DNA of 64,000 bases. Origin: Phymatolithon calcareum (Eukaryota > Rhodophyta > Florideophyceae > Hapalidiales). The position numbers and the translations under genes were made by a program. How positions within the stretch are numbered: position 1 is the stretch's first letter; each line of letters starts with the position of its first letter. The stretch covers positions 2,604,001 through 2,668,000 of the forward strand of contig OZ345353.1 in the NCBI GenBank assembly GCA_977006965.1, given 5' to 3'. The notes under the pieces are model-generated. The model searched no databases and was not told the DNA's origin. It was given only the letters and a program-made list of their open reading frames with translations. Positions 8,325 to 20,182 of this stretch are shown piece after piece.

Positions 8325-10388
8325 ATGGAGGCATTCTCTAGACACGGGGTCGGGGGCTTAGTTGGAGGGTTGGGGGCCTTGGCACCGGGCGGAAGTGCCA
8401 TCTCAGCGCTTTCGATCCGCGCGCGACAACGTGCCGCACTTGAAGATATGTTGTCAAAGGCAGGAGCGGAAACGGATACAGATGGCGACGGAACCACAGG
8501 CGACACATGGAAGGTTCTAGTGTACGACAACGTGGGTCGCGACATCATCGCGCCACTACTTCGCGTAGCCGACCTCCGCTCCCACGGCGTCACACTACAT
8601 CTTTCGCTCTCCGCGGCGCGGCAGCCAATTACAGATGTCCCCGCTGTGTATTTCGTCGCACCAACACGCGAAAATATAGACGTTTTGTGCAGAGACTGTG
8701 CGAAGGGATTGTACGAGACATTTGCCGTACACTTCACTTCCCGGCTCCCGCGTGACCTGCTCGAAATCCTCGCAGAGGGCGTTGCGTCTACAGGCCCTGT
8801 AGCGGCAAGACGCATTGTGCGTGTATTCGATATGTATACAGACTTTTTGAGCCTAGAGTCGGACCTTTTCTCTCTTAATGCCCCCGGCGTTTATACAATG
8901 CTTAACGATAAGACAGCAACAAGCGCGCAAATCGAGGCGCAGGTTGAACGCGTGGTTGATTCTCTGTTCTGCGCCATCGTCACCCTCGGCACCGTGCCCG
9001 TCGTCCGTGCGCAGCGCGCGGGCCCGGCGGAGATGGTCGCCCGTCTCCTCGACTCGAGATTGCGTGAGCATCTCGTGTCGCGAAATAATGCTTTCGCGGA
9101 AGCCGCACGCACAACGCACGGACCGGCGCCTCGCCCGCTTCTTGTAATTGTCGATCGCAGCATTGACGTACCTGTCATGCTGCACCATACATGGACGTAT
9201 CAAGCGCTTGCCCATGATGCGCTGGGGCTGAAGCTCAACCGCGTTAAGGTCCCAATGAAGGATGAATCATCGGGTGGTATCCCCGGGTTTTCAACCCCGA
9301 AAATGCGCGTGTTCGATCTGGACAAGAGCGATGCGTTCTGGGCGAAGAACGCAGGTCTTCCTTTCCCCGTGGTTGCTGAGGCTGTGGAGAGCGACTTGCA
9401 AAAGTATAAGGCGGAAGTTGCAAAATTGAATGACTCCACTGGCGCCATTGGCGGTGTGAACGGATACAATCCCGCGGAAGACGATGACTCGGCAGCAGCG
9501 AAAAAACTTGCTGCTGCAATTTCTAATCTTCCCGAGCTTCGAAAACGAAAGCAGACCATCGATCTGCACACAAATATCGCTACCGCTCTTCTAGATCAGA
9601 TCAAAGATCGCGGGCTCGACGGCTATTTTCAAGTAGAAGAAGAGCTATTACAACGTCCAAGTGCATTCGACGTGGAACGTGTCATCGCGCTTTTGAACAG
9701 TATGCGGGGCACGCCTGCGGACAAATTGCGCATCTTTCTGATCTATTTCCTGTGCATTGAAAAGCCCCCAGCCGCACATCTCGCAAAGTGCATTGAAGCG
9801 CTCAAGATGGCAGGTTGCAATGATTTCCGAGCATACGAGTTTCTGAAGAGCATCAAGACATTCACACAGAGCATGATGGCGTCGATTGAAGCGCCTACCG
9901 CGACGAGTGGATCATTGGGTGGCGCATACGCGGCATCGGTGCTCGGAACGCTTTCGCAAGTTGCGGATAATGTCAATCGCCTTATCATTTCGGAGGACAA
10001 GGCTCGTGCTGGAGCTCGCGTTGTGCAAACTTTGATGGACCAACGAGGTGATCAAGCTGTTCTTGACGGCTACCTTCTGCTAGATCCTAAAAGCGCGAAG
10101 AGCGGTGAAGTGCTAGCCGTCGCGAAGCGCCCCTTTAAAGAGGCTATTCTTTTCGTTGTGGGGCCTGGCAATTATGTCGAATATCAAAACTGTCAGGATC
10201 ATGTATGCGCTACAGTCAAGACTGAGGGTGGTGTGAAAAAGCATGTTCCGAATGGAAAGACCCTTATTTATGGCGCTACCGAACTCTGCACTGGTGTCGA
10301 GTTTCTGGAACAGCTTCATACTCTTGGCGGACCAAAACCACAAACTCCAACGCAGGGTGCAGCAGTTCCTTCAAATGGCGCATCTTGA
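8325..10388 (+). CDS. SLY1: Sec1/Munc18-family protein SLY1 (SCFD1)
   Basis: The product is 687 aa, from an ATG in strong context (accATGG). SM proteins clasp SNARE bundles; SLY1 binds the syntaxin-5/Sed5 N-peptide and acts in ER-Golgi fusion. The SLY1 signature is clear: an N-terminal helix IRARQRAALEDML, then WKVLVYDNVGRDIIAPLL, DLRSHGVTLHLSL and DVPAVYFVAPTRENID. Next come the domain-2 motif LLVIVDRSIDVPVMLHHTWT, a central RKRKQTIDLHTNIATALL and the late 'GGVEYTEL'-like end, here IYGATELCTGVEFLEQL. The family is usually 620-670 aa, so the length fits, with a slightly longer Gly-rich N-terminus. No intron is needed. The identity is firm; the site of action is from the family. Confidence 0.93.
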   Translation: MEAFSRHGVGGLVGGLGALAPGGSAISALSIRARQRAALEDMLSKAGAETDTDGDGTTGDTWKVLVYDNVGRDIIAPLLRVADLRSHGVTLHLSLSAARQPITDVPAVYFVAPTRENIDVLCRDCAKGLYETFAVHFTSRLPRDLLEILAEGVASTGPVAARRIVRVFDMYTDFLSLESDLFSLNAPGVYTMLNDKTATSAQIEAQVERVVDSLFCAIVTLGTVPVVRAQRAGPAEMVARLLDSRLREHLVSRNNAFAEAARTTHGPAPRPLLVIVDRSIDVPVMLHHTWTYQALAHDALGLKLNRVKVPMKDESSGGIPGFSTPKMRVFDLDKSDAFWAKNAGLPFPVVAEAVESDLQKYKAEVAKLNDSTGAIGGVNGYNPAEDDDSAAAKKLAAAISNLPELRKRKQTIDLHTNIATALLDQIKDRGLDGYFQVEEELLQRPSAFDVERVIALLNSMRGTPADKLRIFLIYFLCIEKPPAAHLAKCIEALKMAGCNDFRAYEFLKSIKTFTQSMMASIEAPTATSGSLGGAYAASVLGTLSQVADNVNRLIISEDKARAGARVVQTLMDQRGDQAVLDGYLLLDPKSAKSGEVLAVAKRPFKEAILFVVGPGNYVEYQNCQDHVCATVKTEGGVKKHVPNGKTLIYGATELCTGVEFLEQLHTLGGPKPQTPTQGAAVPSNGAS

Positions 10389-10753
10389 CCATTGGGACGC
10401 CCTCGGAGGTAAAGACACAGCTCGTCGTGCAAGTGCTACGTTCGTTGCTCAGGCATAGTTTTATACAGTTATATATCTATTGCCTTCAGATAGAGCGGAG
10501 ATGCTCCCTACGATGTCGGGAGCGGGGATTTAACTGACTCTAAGGCGTACTCTGTTCAGACTAAAGAAAACTAATATGGCACTGAAGATAACTCTTGTCT
10601 ACGTTTTTGGTCTCTTCCTTGCCCTATCCTACAATCGAGAAGGTTCATTAACTATAGTAAGCGCCCCAAAAATTAGTTTTCATTAGCTTTGCATGGTTCG
10701 AAAGACCAGATCGGCACTTTTGATTAGGTTCCCAGGTCACCACACTGCATACC
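10389..10753. other. Intergenic region between convergent genes
   Basis: A 365-bp gap between the ends of SLY1 (plus) and the PWWP gene (minus). It holds only the two 3' untranslated regions; no further gene is seen. Confidence 0.6.
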
Positions 10754-12604
10754 TCATTTCTCCGTCTTGGTCCCTACATTGTTTTGAAACGCCGTCCACA
10801 CCAGTGTTCGTGCGACCGACCGTACAAATTCCTCCTCGCGGGCAACCGTTCTGGCTCCTACATCTCCGAGCTCCGGCTCTGCCCACAGCGTGTCGACACT
10901 GCGGGCAATAATTCCCGCATCGTATTGTCGACAGCGAGCAAAATCATTCGCCGTCCTGATCAACGTTTCCACGGCTGCTTTGAGTGCCGCGGCAGATGCA
11001 TCTTCGCCAAGTACGACCCCGTTTCCTTCTCCGACCTTGGCTTGCAGCGACATTACGTGCGCTTCCAGTGACCTCACCCTGTTTAACATACTGTGTATCA
11101 GTTCACCTTCCGCCATGCACAACGGGCCCGGCGGTACCTGTGGGTGTTGCGGCTGTGCGGCTATCGGAGCTGTGTCTGTAGCCTGTGTGGCTAGCATACG
11201 TTGAATTGCATCGTCAAGAACCTTCTCCCTACGAAGCTCCTCGGGATTGGCGAGCAATCGCACTTGATCGGCGTTATCGTCCGTGTCTGTGGAACTATCG
11301 TCATTGATGTTTCGCCGAAAAGGATCGTTCTCACGAGGACGGAAGGGAGTGCGAAAGTTTGAGGGTAGACTTGTTCTTCTCAGGGTGTGCCCGTTAGCAG
11401 GCAATATTTCATCTTCGACGGGTTCAATTTCGCTTTCACTTGAGGCGGTAGCGCACGGATCAGTTATATGTGGCTTGTTCACTGCTTTCCACCGCCGTGT
11501 TTGCACCTTCTTCACGGTCTTTTTCGTTTTCAGGTCGGTCTTCTTTGGGGGCTTGTTAGACGGTCCTGGTTTGGCGGAGGATGACAACGCTTTTTGTCCA
11601 CGGGTTACTACTCTGCCATTGATACGAACTAAAAGCTTGTTCTTCTTATCCACAGTGACCGCTTTTCCGTTCCCTTGCTTTTCTTCCATCTCCACTTCGC
11701 TTTCGGATGTCCAAGACTTAGCTGCCACTTTGTCAGCAGCGGTCACACCGACGTTTACACCCTGTCTCCCCGTAGAGCTGCTCCCGTTAGGCTGAACCTC
11801 TTTCCGCTGGAGAGCAAGCCGGAGCGGTGGTATTTTTGACGGAGTTGATTCCGGCTTCTGTTCGAGCACTTTCACATCTTCTTGTACTTGTCTTGTCGAC
11901 CTCCCCCGCCTGGACTCGAAAGGATTATCAAATCCTTCGTAGCGCGTTGACTTTTTCCGTTTCCGACGGGGGCGCTGTCCATTTGCCATCATCTCAGGCT
12001 CCATGGCGTCTTGCTCGGCAGCTGGCCGCGCAGTCAGGGTTGTGAATTCGGGATCATACACCGGTGGTGCACTCGACCGACGACGCCTTTTTAGAGGCAA
12101 GACACCGAACAACTGTGCAACCTTACTGCCGCCGACTGCGTTAGCCCGTGATGGCAGGGTATTACCGGGATGATCTGCAGCCGCTCTTGGACTGGGCGTA
12201 TCACAAATTTCGTCACCTGGTGGCGGTGATATAGTTAACGCACTGTATGTCAAATTGCGGTTAAACTCTGCAAGCGCCCTTGTTGTCCCTGAATTGCGTA
12301 TGTATTCTTCCGCAAAGTCAAACGCCTTCTCGATGCGCTCGAGATGCTTGCGGTGTTTGGGGTTCCGGGTGTTAACTTCTGACAAGGATTCGCGGGTGAA
12401 CGCGTCAAACGGACGCATGTCGCGGAACTTCAGCCAGGCACCATTCCTGTCATTGAAGAAGAATACCCATCGGCGATCCTCGCCGTCTTTCCACTCGCCG
12501 GAGCTCGGACATCGTCCGACGATAGCTGGCCACCACGGAAAACTGTACACACGCCCGAAGACAATTGCACCTGGAGTAATATTCTCGAGTTGCAGACCAG
12601 CCAT
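10754..12604 (-). CDS. PWWP-domain chromatin reader protein
   Basis: The product is 616 aa from the ATG at 12604, which is immediately followed by the domain. The PWWP domain spans about residues 8-100: PGAIVFGRVYSFPWWPAIVG, then WVFFFNDRNGAWLKFRDMRPF. It is followed by a helical extension (KHRKHLERIEKAFDFAEEYI), as in HDGF/LEDGF-type and plant PWWP proteins. PWWP domains read H3K36-methylated nucleosomes. The middle is long, disordered and basic, with many KR-rich nuclear signals (PRRKRKKSTRY, PPKKTDLKTKK). A C-terminal helical part (about 490-616) includes a coiled-coil-like SLEAHVMSLQAKV segment. No SET or other catalytic domain is seen, so it is probably an adaptor. The frame continues upstream of the ATG but does not look coding. 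Confidence 0.85.
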   Translation of the reverse strand: MAGLQLENITPGAIVFGRVYSFPWWPAIVGRCPSSGEWKDGEDRRWVFFFNDRNGAWLKFRDMRPFDAFTRESLSEVNTRNPKHRKHLERIEKAFDFAEEYIRNSGTTRALAEFNRNLTYSALTISPPPGDEICDTPSPRAAADHPGNTLPSRANAVGGSKVAQLFGVLPLKRRRRSSAPPVYDPEFTTLTARPAAEQDAMEPEMMANGQRPRRKRKKSTRYEGFDNPFESRRGRSTRQVQEDVKVLEQKPESTPSKIPPLRLALQRKEVQPNGSSSTGRQGVNVGVTAADKVAAKSWTSESEVEMEEKQGNGKAVTVDKKNKLLVRINGRVVTRGQKALSSSAKPGPSNKPPKKTDLKTKKTVKKVQTRRWKAVNKPHITDPCATASSESEIEPVEDEILPANGHTLRRTSLPSNFRTPFRPRENDPFRRNINDDSSTDTDDNADQVRLLANPEELRREKVLDDAIQRMLATQATDTAPIAAQPQHPQVPPGPLCMAEGELIHSMLNRVRSLEAHVMSLQAKVGEGNGVVLGEDASAAALKAAVETLIRTANDFARCRQYDAGIIARSVDTLWAEPELGDVGARTVAREEEFVRSVARTLVWTAFQNNVGTKTEK

Positions 12605-13183
12605 TGTGTGCTGACATGGAATGAGCAATTGCAGAAGCACAAACGGCGGAGGTCCAACCTTGCTGTCGTGAGAGCAAGCAGAATGGTGTTTGTTTCCGAG
12701 GTGTTGGGCAATAAGGCAAGAAAAAAATGACTGCTTTTCACACGCCGCAGTCATCAAAATAATCAAAAAAATTATAAAATGCACAAAACGAACAGCATAA
12801 GAAGTCGGCAATACCGAATCTTTCTAACTCTGGTGAGCGGCTGTGGAGTTGACGCGGTGCCCGAAGTAGCGAAAACAGTCAAGCCTTCTGGTTAGAGCCC
12901 TGAATTTTTACATAGTCACTGTGAATTCGCCCTATGTTTTACGAACTGAGCACCTGAACCGCTCCGGCATCGATTGACGTCCTACAAAGGCGAAGCGTCT
13001 TTTAAATACACGATGAGGACGAAGTCGGAGTGCAGACATGTCAACACATACATGAGAAGCACATTTCGCACAGCTACCCCGACCAGCGCAATCTCAGAGC
13101 GACGTAAATGTTCATAGAATACAAAGGTTATAGACCGACCAACTGTCCGTCAATCGGCGCTATATGATCTGCCAAGGAAAAAA
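12605..13183. other. Intergenic region, 579 bp
   Basis: Promoter side of the PWWP gene and 3' side of RUVBL2, both on the minus strand. No gene seen. Confidence 0.55.
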
Positions 13184-15082
<1,899 letters not shown>

Positions 15083-15991
15083 ATGCACGAGAACGACAAT
15101 TTTGCAGCTGCAGCAAAGGAGTCCGGGATGTCTCTGCTTCGCAACATTGGCAATAGGCTCCGGCGCAATGATGACGCCGTTGAGAGCGTTGCTCCGCCCA
15201 CCTTCACCAAGCCGGTAGTGGAGCGCGCCCCAGTTTCCGCGGGCGACGAGACGCCGGATCTATACTACGAGGACCGTCCACTTGGTCACTCAATCCACGG
15301 TCTGGAGGAGGTTCGTCTCGCTCTCCGAGACCTCACCGCTGCCGCCAACGCCCACAAGGAGATGCTGATCGCGTCCGCGATGACCGAGCGCTCACTCGGA
15401 GCTCACTTGGTCGACATGATGTATCCGCGTGGTGGTGCGCCGCGAAACGATGATGATGATGAGCTCGGTATTGAGAATGAAAACGAGACATTGCGTAACA
15501 CCCGTCACTTCTCCCGCTTTCTTCGTGGGGAGGATGTCGAGGCGCAGAAGGTGCTCGGTAAGGGACTGACTTCACACTCTGAAAGCACGATCAAACTGGC
15601 GAATGCGATGAGCAATCCCATCAACGAGTTGGAGCGCAGCTTCGAGGAGCGGTTCTCGCGGAAGATTGTGCCTCTACGCAGGAGATATGTGGATCAGAAG
15701 GGACAGTATTTGAAGTATAAGAGACATTCCGATATGGCTGATAACGACGAGAAAAGGAGTTATTACGAGGCACTCGCCGAGGCGGCCAAGCCGGTCTGGC
15801 TGAGGACTTCCACCGAACTCCGCACTGAGAGCGACGTGATGACCGAACTCACCGCACGTAATATGGCCAAGTGGTCGCGCTCGCTCGCGCTGCAGCATGA
15901 GCGCGCGATTGCAATCGCTGCCGCCAACTTTGCAGACGCCTTTCAGCGCGCAAAGGCGAACAACGTTCCGCCACGTCCGAAAGACAGATAA
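15083..15991 (+). CDS. BAR-like membrane-remodelling protein
   Basis: The product is 302 aa. From about residue 70 to 290 it is almost entirely helical and charged, with the look of a BAR domain: early helix LEEVRLALRDLTAAANAHKE and the central SNPINELERSFEERFSRKIV with KIVPLRRRYVDQKGQYLKYK. The final helix is rich in Glu, Leu and Ala (SLALQHERAIAIAAANFADA). BAR dimers sense or make curved membranes in endocytosis and vesicle traffic. The N-terminal region (1-65) is probably disordered and may hold an amphipathic helix (SLLRNIGNRLRRN). No SH3 or PH domain follows, so it is a minimal form. The call rests on pattern and helix content; a structure prediction would settle it. Confidence 0.6.
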   Translation: MHENDNFAAAAKESGMSLLRNIGNRLRRNDDAVESVAPPTFTKPVVERAPVSAGDETPDLYYEDRPLGHSIHGLEEVRLALRDLTAAANAHKEMLIASAMTERSLGAHLVDMMYPRGGAPRNDDDDELGIENENETLRNTRHFSRFLRGEDVEAQKVLGKGLTSHSESTIKLANAMSNPINELERSFEERFSRKIVPLRRRYVDQKGQYLKYKRHSDMADNDEKRSYYEALAEAAKPVWLRTSTELRTESDVMTELTARNMAKWSRSLALQHERAIAIAAANFADAFQRAKANNVPPRPKDR

Positions 15992-16137
15992 TATTTCGAA
16001 ATGCAATCGTCGACCACCCTTCGTATCTACACGTGCACTTTGTCCACATTTGATATATTTTAGTCATGACCTACTGTTCCACTCTTTCTTTCTTAAAATT
16101 ATTCTTTCGTCTTCGTCCACCTGCCAACATCGCTCAA

Positions 16138-16677
16138 TCATCCCATGGTAAACTTCAAACATCTCGTATCATCATGAACAGCTCCGCACTTCAAGCAGCA
16201 GAACCTCGCCCCGCATCTAGTGCACGTATACGGTGCCTGGTGTCCGCACACCGAGCAGAGTCGTCTCGGAGGCTTGGTACTCTCCTTCGCCGCGATCGCC
16301 TCGTAGGCGACCATGCCGTGCGGTCTCGGTAGTCCAGCTTCCGCGTCCAGAATGTTTTGCAGCGTCTTGTTATGACGTGCGATTCCGCCTCCCTTTCCGC
16401 GTGCACTGCCCTTTCCGCGCACCTTGCCTGATCGTCCACCGGTGCTCGGTCGCCCTGACTCGTCGAACGAAACCTTTCTTGCGCGCTTCGGACGCTGCAC
16501 AGGCTCCGCCTCGAACTCAGACCCTGACGACACCTCCGGCGCCTCGTCGTCTTCCAAAGCCGCGAGTGCTGCTGCGCGCGCGGTTGCGAGCGCGTTCTCG
16601 TCGACGTCGCGCACGCGCGAGGACAGATTCCGCTTGCGCGATGACACGCGCGTTGACGTCCGCTTCGATGTGCCCAT
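16138..16677 (-). CDS. HIT-type zinc-finger protein, ZNHIT1/VPS71-like
   Basis: The product is 179 aa. The C-terminal 40 residues form a HIT zinc finger: CSVCGHQAPYTCTRCGARFC followed by CLKCGAVHDDTRC, ending almost at the C-terminus. Upstream lies the ZNHIT1/Vps71-type helix (HNKTLQNILDAEAG) with the GLPRPHG-like stretch, preceded by a basic and acidic low-complexity N-terminus (SSRKRNLSSR). ZNHIT1/Vps71 is a subunit of the SWR1/SRCAP complex that deposits H2A.Z. The gene is transcribed convergently with the BAR-like gene, only 146 bp from its stop. RUVBL2, another SWR1 component, begins 1.4 kb away. The HIT finger is certain; the ZNHIT1 subfamily is likely. Confidence 0.85.
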   Translation of the reverse strand: MGTSKRTSTRVSSRKRNLSSRVRDVDENALATARAAALAALEDDEAPEVSSGSEFEAEPVQRPKRARKVSFDESGRPSTGGRSGKVRGKGSARGKGGGIARHNKTLQNILDAEAGLPRPHGMVAYEAIAAKESTKPPRRLCSVCGHQAPYTCTRCGARFCCLKCGAVHDDTRCLKFTMG

Positions 16678-16851
16678 TTTTCTAGTCTCTTCACCTACTT
16701 GGCGGCCAAGTTGGCGCTAATGCTTCCTTGGATACTGTAGCACAAAAAACAGATTTTCCAAGGTGACCGCTCAAGATCTTATTTCATAATTTTATTCCAA
16801 CAGTAATTTCTATAATACCAAAAGCACTTCTTCGGATAGTGACGGCATGGA

Positions 16852-17799
16852 TCACCGTCTTCTCTTCCCCGTGCCATCATTCTGCATTCCCTTCCTCTTC
16901 TTCCTCCGTTGCCTTGACTCCTCCAGCATATCCCCAGAAGCCCTATCCAACGCGCGCACCTTCGCCTCTCTATCCTTCTCCTCGTCTTCCACACAAGCAC
17001 GAATTTGCTTCCCAGCACCACCCTTCTTTACCACCCTCTCTGCAAAGCTGAGCAATCCAGAAATCTCATCCTCCCCACGAACAGCCTCCCCAGCCGCTGC
17101 CCGCTCCTTCCTTTCCCGCGCTTTTCTCTCTGTCTTTGTTCTTGTAACCCGTACAAAATTCTCCTCCTCAAACCTCACCCTTCTCCTCTCCTCCATCGCC
17201 GCTCCAGCACCAGGGTCTTCAATGACGGTGGGCAAGTCTGCAATTTCAGCTAGCATAGCTCTTGCGCCAGCACCACGCCGCATTCGTTCGCGCCGCCGCT
17301 CCTCACGCATCTGTCGTCGGGCTTCCGCACCGCCATCGCCGTCGTACACAGTTTCCGCGATGCGCGGAGGCACGTAAGTCGCCCCCTCGTCTTTAGCATC
17401 GTTTTCACTAGCAGAAGACTCGTCGTCGGATGCACCGACCATTGCCGCCGGGTTGGGACGATGCGTAGGGGCAGCCGTCGCAGCGACGGAGAGCAGTGCG
17501 TCGAGCTGCGGACGCAGACGTTTCTCCAGCGGACGCATCTTCTCCAGGGCCGCCCAGTCACACGCGAGCTCTTCACGAAGGGAACTGGGTGGCATCTCCC
17601 CGCGGACGCGGTGCGCTGCAAAACGAGATAGGTTCAACGTGTAGCGCAACAATGTCGCTGACTTCGCCTGCAGGAGCGATACTCCATCGCTCGCATTTGG
17701 CCCACGGTAATGCGAGAGCACATTATCAAGAACAGGCAGACGCTGCAGAACTTCCTCCGCTCCTTTGCGCACTGTCTGTAGCGCAGCGGAGACTTCCAT
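16852..17799 (-). CDS. LCP5: Sas10/C1D-family protein, neuroguidin/LCP5-like
   Basis: The product is 315 aa. Residues about 10-110 form a Sas10/Utp3/C1D helical domain (GVSLLQAKSATLLRYTLNLS...). This is followed by KRLRPQLDALL, the PNP motif (RPNPAAMV) and the family signature TYVPPRIAETVYD. Then comes a basic RRQMREERRRERMRRG segment and an EEENFVRVTRTKTERKARER block typical of neuroguidin/LCP5. LCP5 is a U3 small-subunit processome component needed for 18S rRNA processing, which implies nucleolar action. The C-terminus is basic (RRKKRKGMQ). Length matches the family (about 315-360). The gene has no intron. Confidence 0.88.
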   Translation of the reverse strand: MEVSAALQTVRKGAEEVLQRLPVLDNVLSHYRGPNASDGVSLLQAKSATLLRYTLNLSRFAAHRVRGEMPPSSLREELACDWAALEKMRPLEKRLRPQLDALLSVAATAAPTHRPNPAAMVGASDDESSASENDAKDEGATYVPPRIAETVYDGDGGAEARRQMREERRRERMRRGAGARAMLAEIADLPTVIEDPGAGAAMEERRRVRFEEENFVRVTRTKTERKARERKERAAAGEAVRGEDEISGLLSFAERVVKKGGAGKQIRACVEDEEKDREAKVRALDRASGDMLEESRQRRKKRKGMQNDGTGKRRR

Positions 17800-18083
17800 T
17801 ATTGTTACAAGGGATGAGGGAATGGACGCCCAATGCTTTCAGCAGTGAGTGTGTCAGAGATTCGCTCCCGTCGTTGACCATTCTCGTGGATCAACTGGGT
17901 ATGATTTTTCTGTAAGGACATATGATTGTCTCGCAGTATGAACGCCGGAATTTGCGTTCCAACAGATCCAATCCTCATCACAGGGCTGCATCAACTCACT
18001 TGGCTCCATTTGCGCATCTTTCCTGAGACTCAGCGACGAAGTAAGTCATCGTTTATTTTCTGAACCTGAGTGATCTCACAGAA

Positions 18084-18905
18084 ATGGGCGAGTCCGATTA
18101 TTCATTCTCGCTCACGACTTTCAGTCCCAGCGGCAAATTGGTGCAGATTGAATATGCTCTCAACGCGGTTGCAGCGGGCGCCACATCGCTCGGCATTAAA
18201 GGTAAGCAGCAACCCGGATTTTGTTTTACGTTTGCAGCGGGACGATAAAGCGAAAACGTCATCTAACGCTAGCGCAAACTGCACGCCGATTGCGGTATTT
18301 TCGTCATCTGCGTAGCGAAAAACGGAGCGGTGCTGGCGACCGAGCGCCGGCTTCCATCGCCGCTGATGGACGAAGAATCTGTCCAAAAGGTGGCTATGGT
18401 TACCGACGGCATCGGAATGGTATACTCCGGCATGGGACCGGACTCGCGCGTGCTCGTGAAGAAGGCGCGCAAAACCGCGCAAGCTTACTTCCGCATCTAC
18501 GGCGAGACAATTCCAGTGAGTCAGCTTGTGCGAAACGTTGCGAGCGTGATGCAGGAGTTTACGCAGAGCGGTGGTGTACGTCCATTCGGAGTGAGTCTAC
18601 TCGTCGCGGGCTTTGATGACGAGGGCCCTCAGTTGTACCAAATTGACCCGTCAGGCAGCTTCTTCGCATGGAAGGCGAGCGCAATCGGGAAAAATATGGT
18701 TAACGCGAAAACGTTCTTGGAAAAGAGATATGCCGAGGATATTGAGTTGGAAGATGCTATTCACACCGCAATTCTCACACTCAAAGAGGGATTTGAGGGA
18801 CAGGTGACGGAAAATAATATTGAAATTGGCGTAGTCGGTGAAGATAAGGTGTTTAAGACACTCACCCCTGCCGAGGTCAAGGACTACCTTACGGAGTTGG
18901 AGTAA
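18084..18905 (+). CDS. PSMA2: 20S proteasome subunit alpha-2
   Basis: Two exons, 18084-18201 and 18316-18905, give 235 aa; the intron is 114 nt (gtaagc...gtag, phase 1). The alpha-type N-terminal signature is complete: [20 protein letters not shown]. The subunit-specific continuation [20 protein letters not shown] and [15 protein letters not shown] mark alpha-2. There is no catalytic N-terminal Thr, as expected for an alpha subunit. Alpha subunits form the outer heptameric rings that gate the 20S core. Length equals that of other eukaryotic alpha-2 proteins (234 aa in human). Confidence 0.95.
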
Positions 18906-19317
18906 ATTTAGAATTTGCCTTGGAGGTCCTGCAGTAAAAGTAAAAAAACTTTTCATACACACTATGCTGTATAATAAATCTGTATGTGAAAATAGGGAAA
19001 TCCCCCTGGTATTGACTGCACTCAATCGAAACGAATCAGAACCATTGTAATCCTGCTTGGTTATCATATGCGAGGCAGAGTTTCTGCATGTTTTCTATGC
19101 GCATGCTTCGTGCGTTGTGCGGAGGCTTTGCAGAGTGTTGCGGTTGCTGAGAACGCCCAATAAGGTCGTCTTTGCATCGCCACCACGTGGTACTATCCAG
19201 GCCGTTGAATAACGCGTTACGCTTCTCCGCCCGAATCACCTCCCGTCATCCACATCTGACGCTTTGTACTATCCTCCGTGCAAAACGCAACGACAGCTCC
19301 TGCACTGCGTAAATTTC
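18906..19317. other. Intergenic region, 412 bp
   Basis: 3' end of the proteasome gene and promoter of the E2 gene. No gene seen. Confidence 0.55.
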
Positions 19318-20182
19318 ATGGCGACAAAGACGAGCACGGTATGTCATTCTGTCCAAGCTTGGGCGACGCTGCATTCCTAGCACTCTTCTAACTCGCACCG
19401 TTCTTTGTCGAATCAACCACAGCATCGTCTGCGCAAGGAGCTACGCAATATTACCCGCGATGCACCGCCGCATATCACTGCGCGCCCACTAACGTCCAAT
19501 ATTCTCAAATGGTACTTTGTGCTCGAGGGTCCACCGCAAACGCCGTACGAGGGCGGGCTTTATCTGGGTCGTTTGCAGTTTCCCGAGCAGTATCCGTACA
19601 AACCGCCAGGTAAGCACGTCCAATCTTTCACACACACACACACACGATGCACCGCATTCAAGAAGCAAACGCAAGGCAGCGAGAATAGCAACTGACATTT
19701 CGAAACCATGACGAATTCCGTCCTCCACAGCTGTATACATGTGCACACCAAACGGACGTTTTAAATGTGATCAGAAACTCTGTCTCTCCATGTCCGATTT
19801 CCACCCGGAGACATGGAACCCGTTGTGGTCCGTATCCGCAGTACTCACCGGGCTTCTGTCATTCATGCTTGGTTCTGAGGAGACGGTCGGTTCGATCTCA
19901 ACGTCCGATTCTGAGAAACGTCATCTTGCGCGCGCGTCGCACGCATTCAATCGAAACGATAAGGCGTTTCGCGAATTATTCCCGGAGTTTCTGCGTGATT
20001 CCCCGCCGGAAGTCGTCGGGGGTACCCCTGTCGCGCCACCCAGCCGCATCCCTCGCACGCGTCGTGTGCGCGGCCGTGAAGGACGGAATGAAGGGGAAAG
20101 TCTGGTCTCGCTTCTGGCGTGGCTGCTTGTTTTTCTTGCTGTGATTTTTGGAGTGTTCCGCATGATCACCAGGCCGGCATGA
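19318..20182 (+). CDS. UBC6: Tail-anchored ubiquitin-conjugating enzyme, UBE2J2/UBC6 type
   Basis: Three exons, 19318-19338, 19423-19609 and 19731-20182, give 219 aa; introns are 84 nt (phase 0) and 121 nt (phase 1), the second carrying a short (CA)n run. The UBC fold runs from about residue 8 to 160: HRLRKELRNI, then EGPPQTPYEGGLYLGRLQFP and MCTPNGRFKCDQKLCLSMSD, with the UBC6-type FHPETWNPLWSV. The UBC6 family lacks the usual HPN motif, using TPNGRF instead; the active Cys is expected in the KCDQKLCLS segment. The C-terminal LLAWLLVFLAVIFGVFRMI is a tail anchor. UBC6/UBE2J2 works in ER-associated degradation with Hrd1- or Doa10-type ligases. Exon 1 encodes only seven residues. Confidence 0.92.

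Noticed and set aside
19626-19643. Short CA repeat
   Set aside because: A minor microsatellite inside the second intron of the E2 gene with no sign of function.
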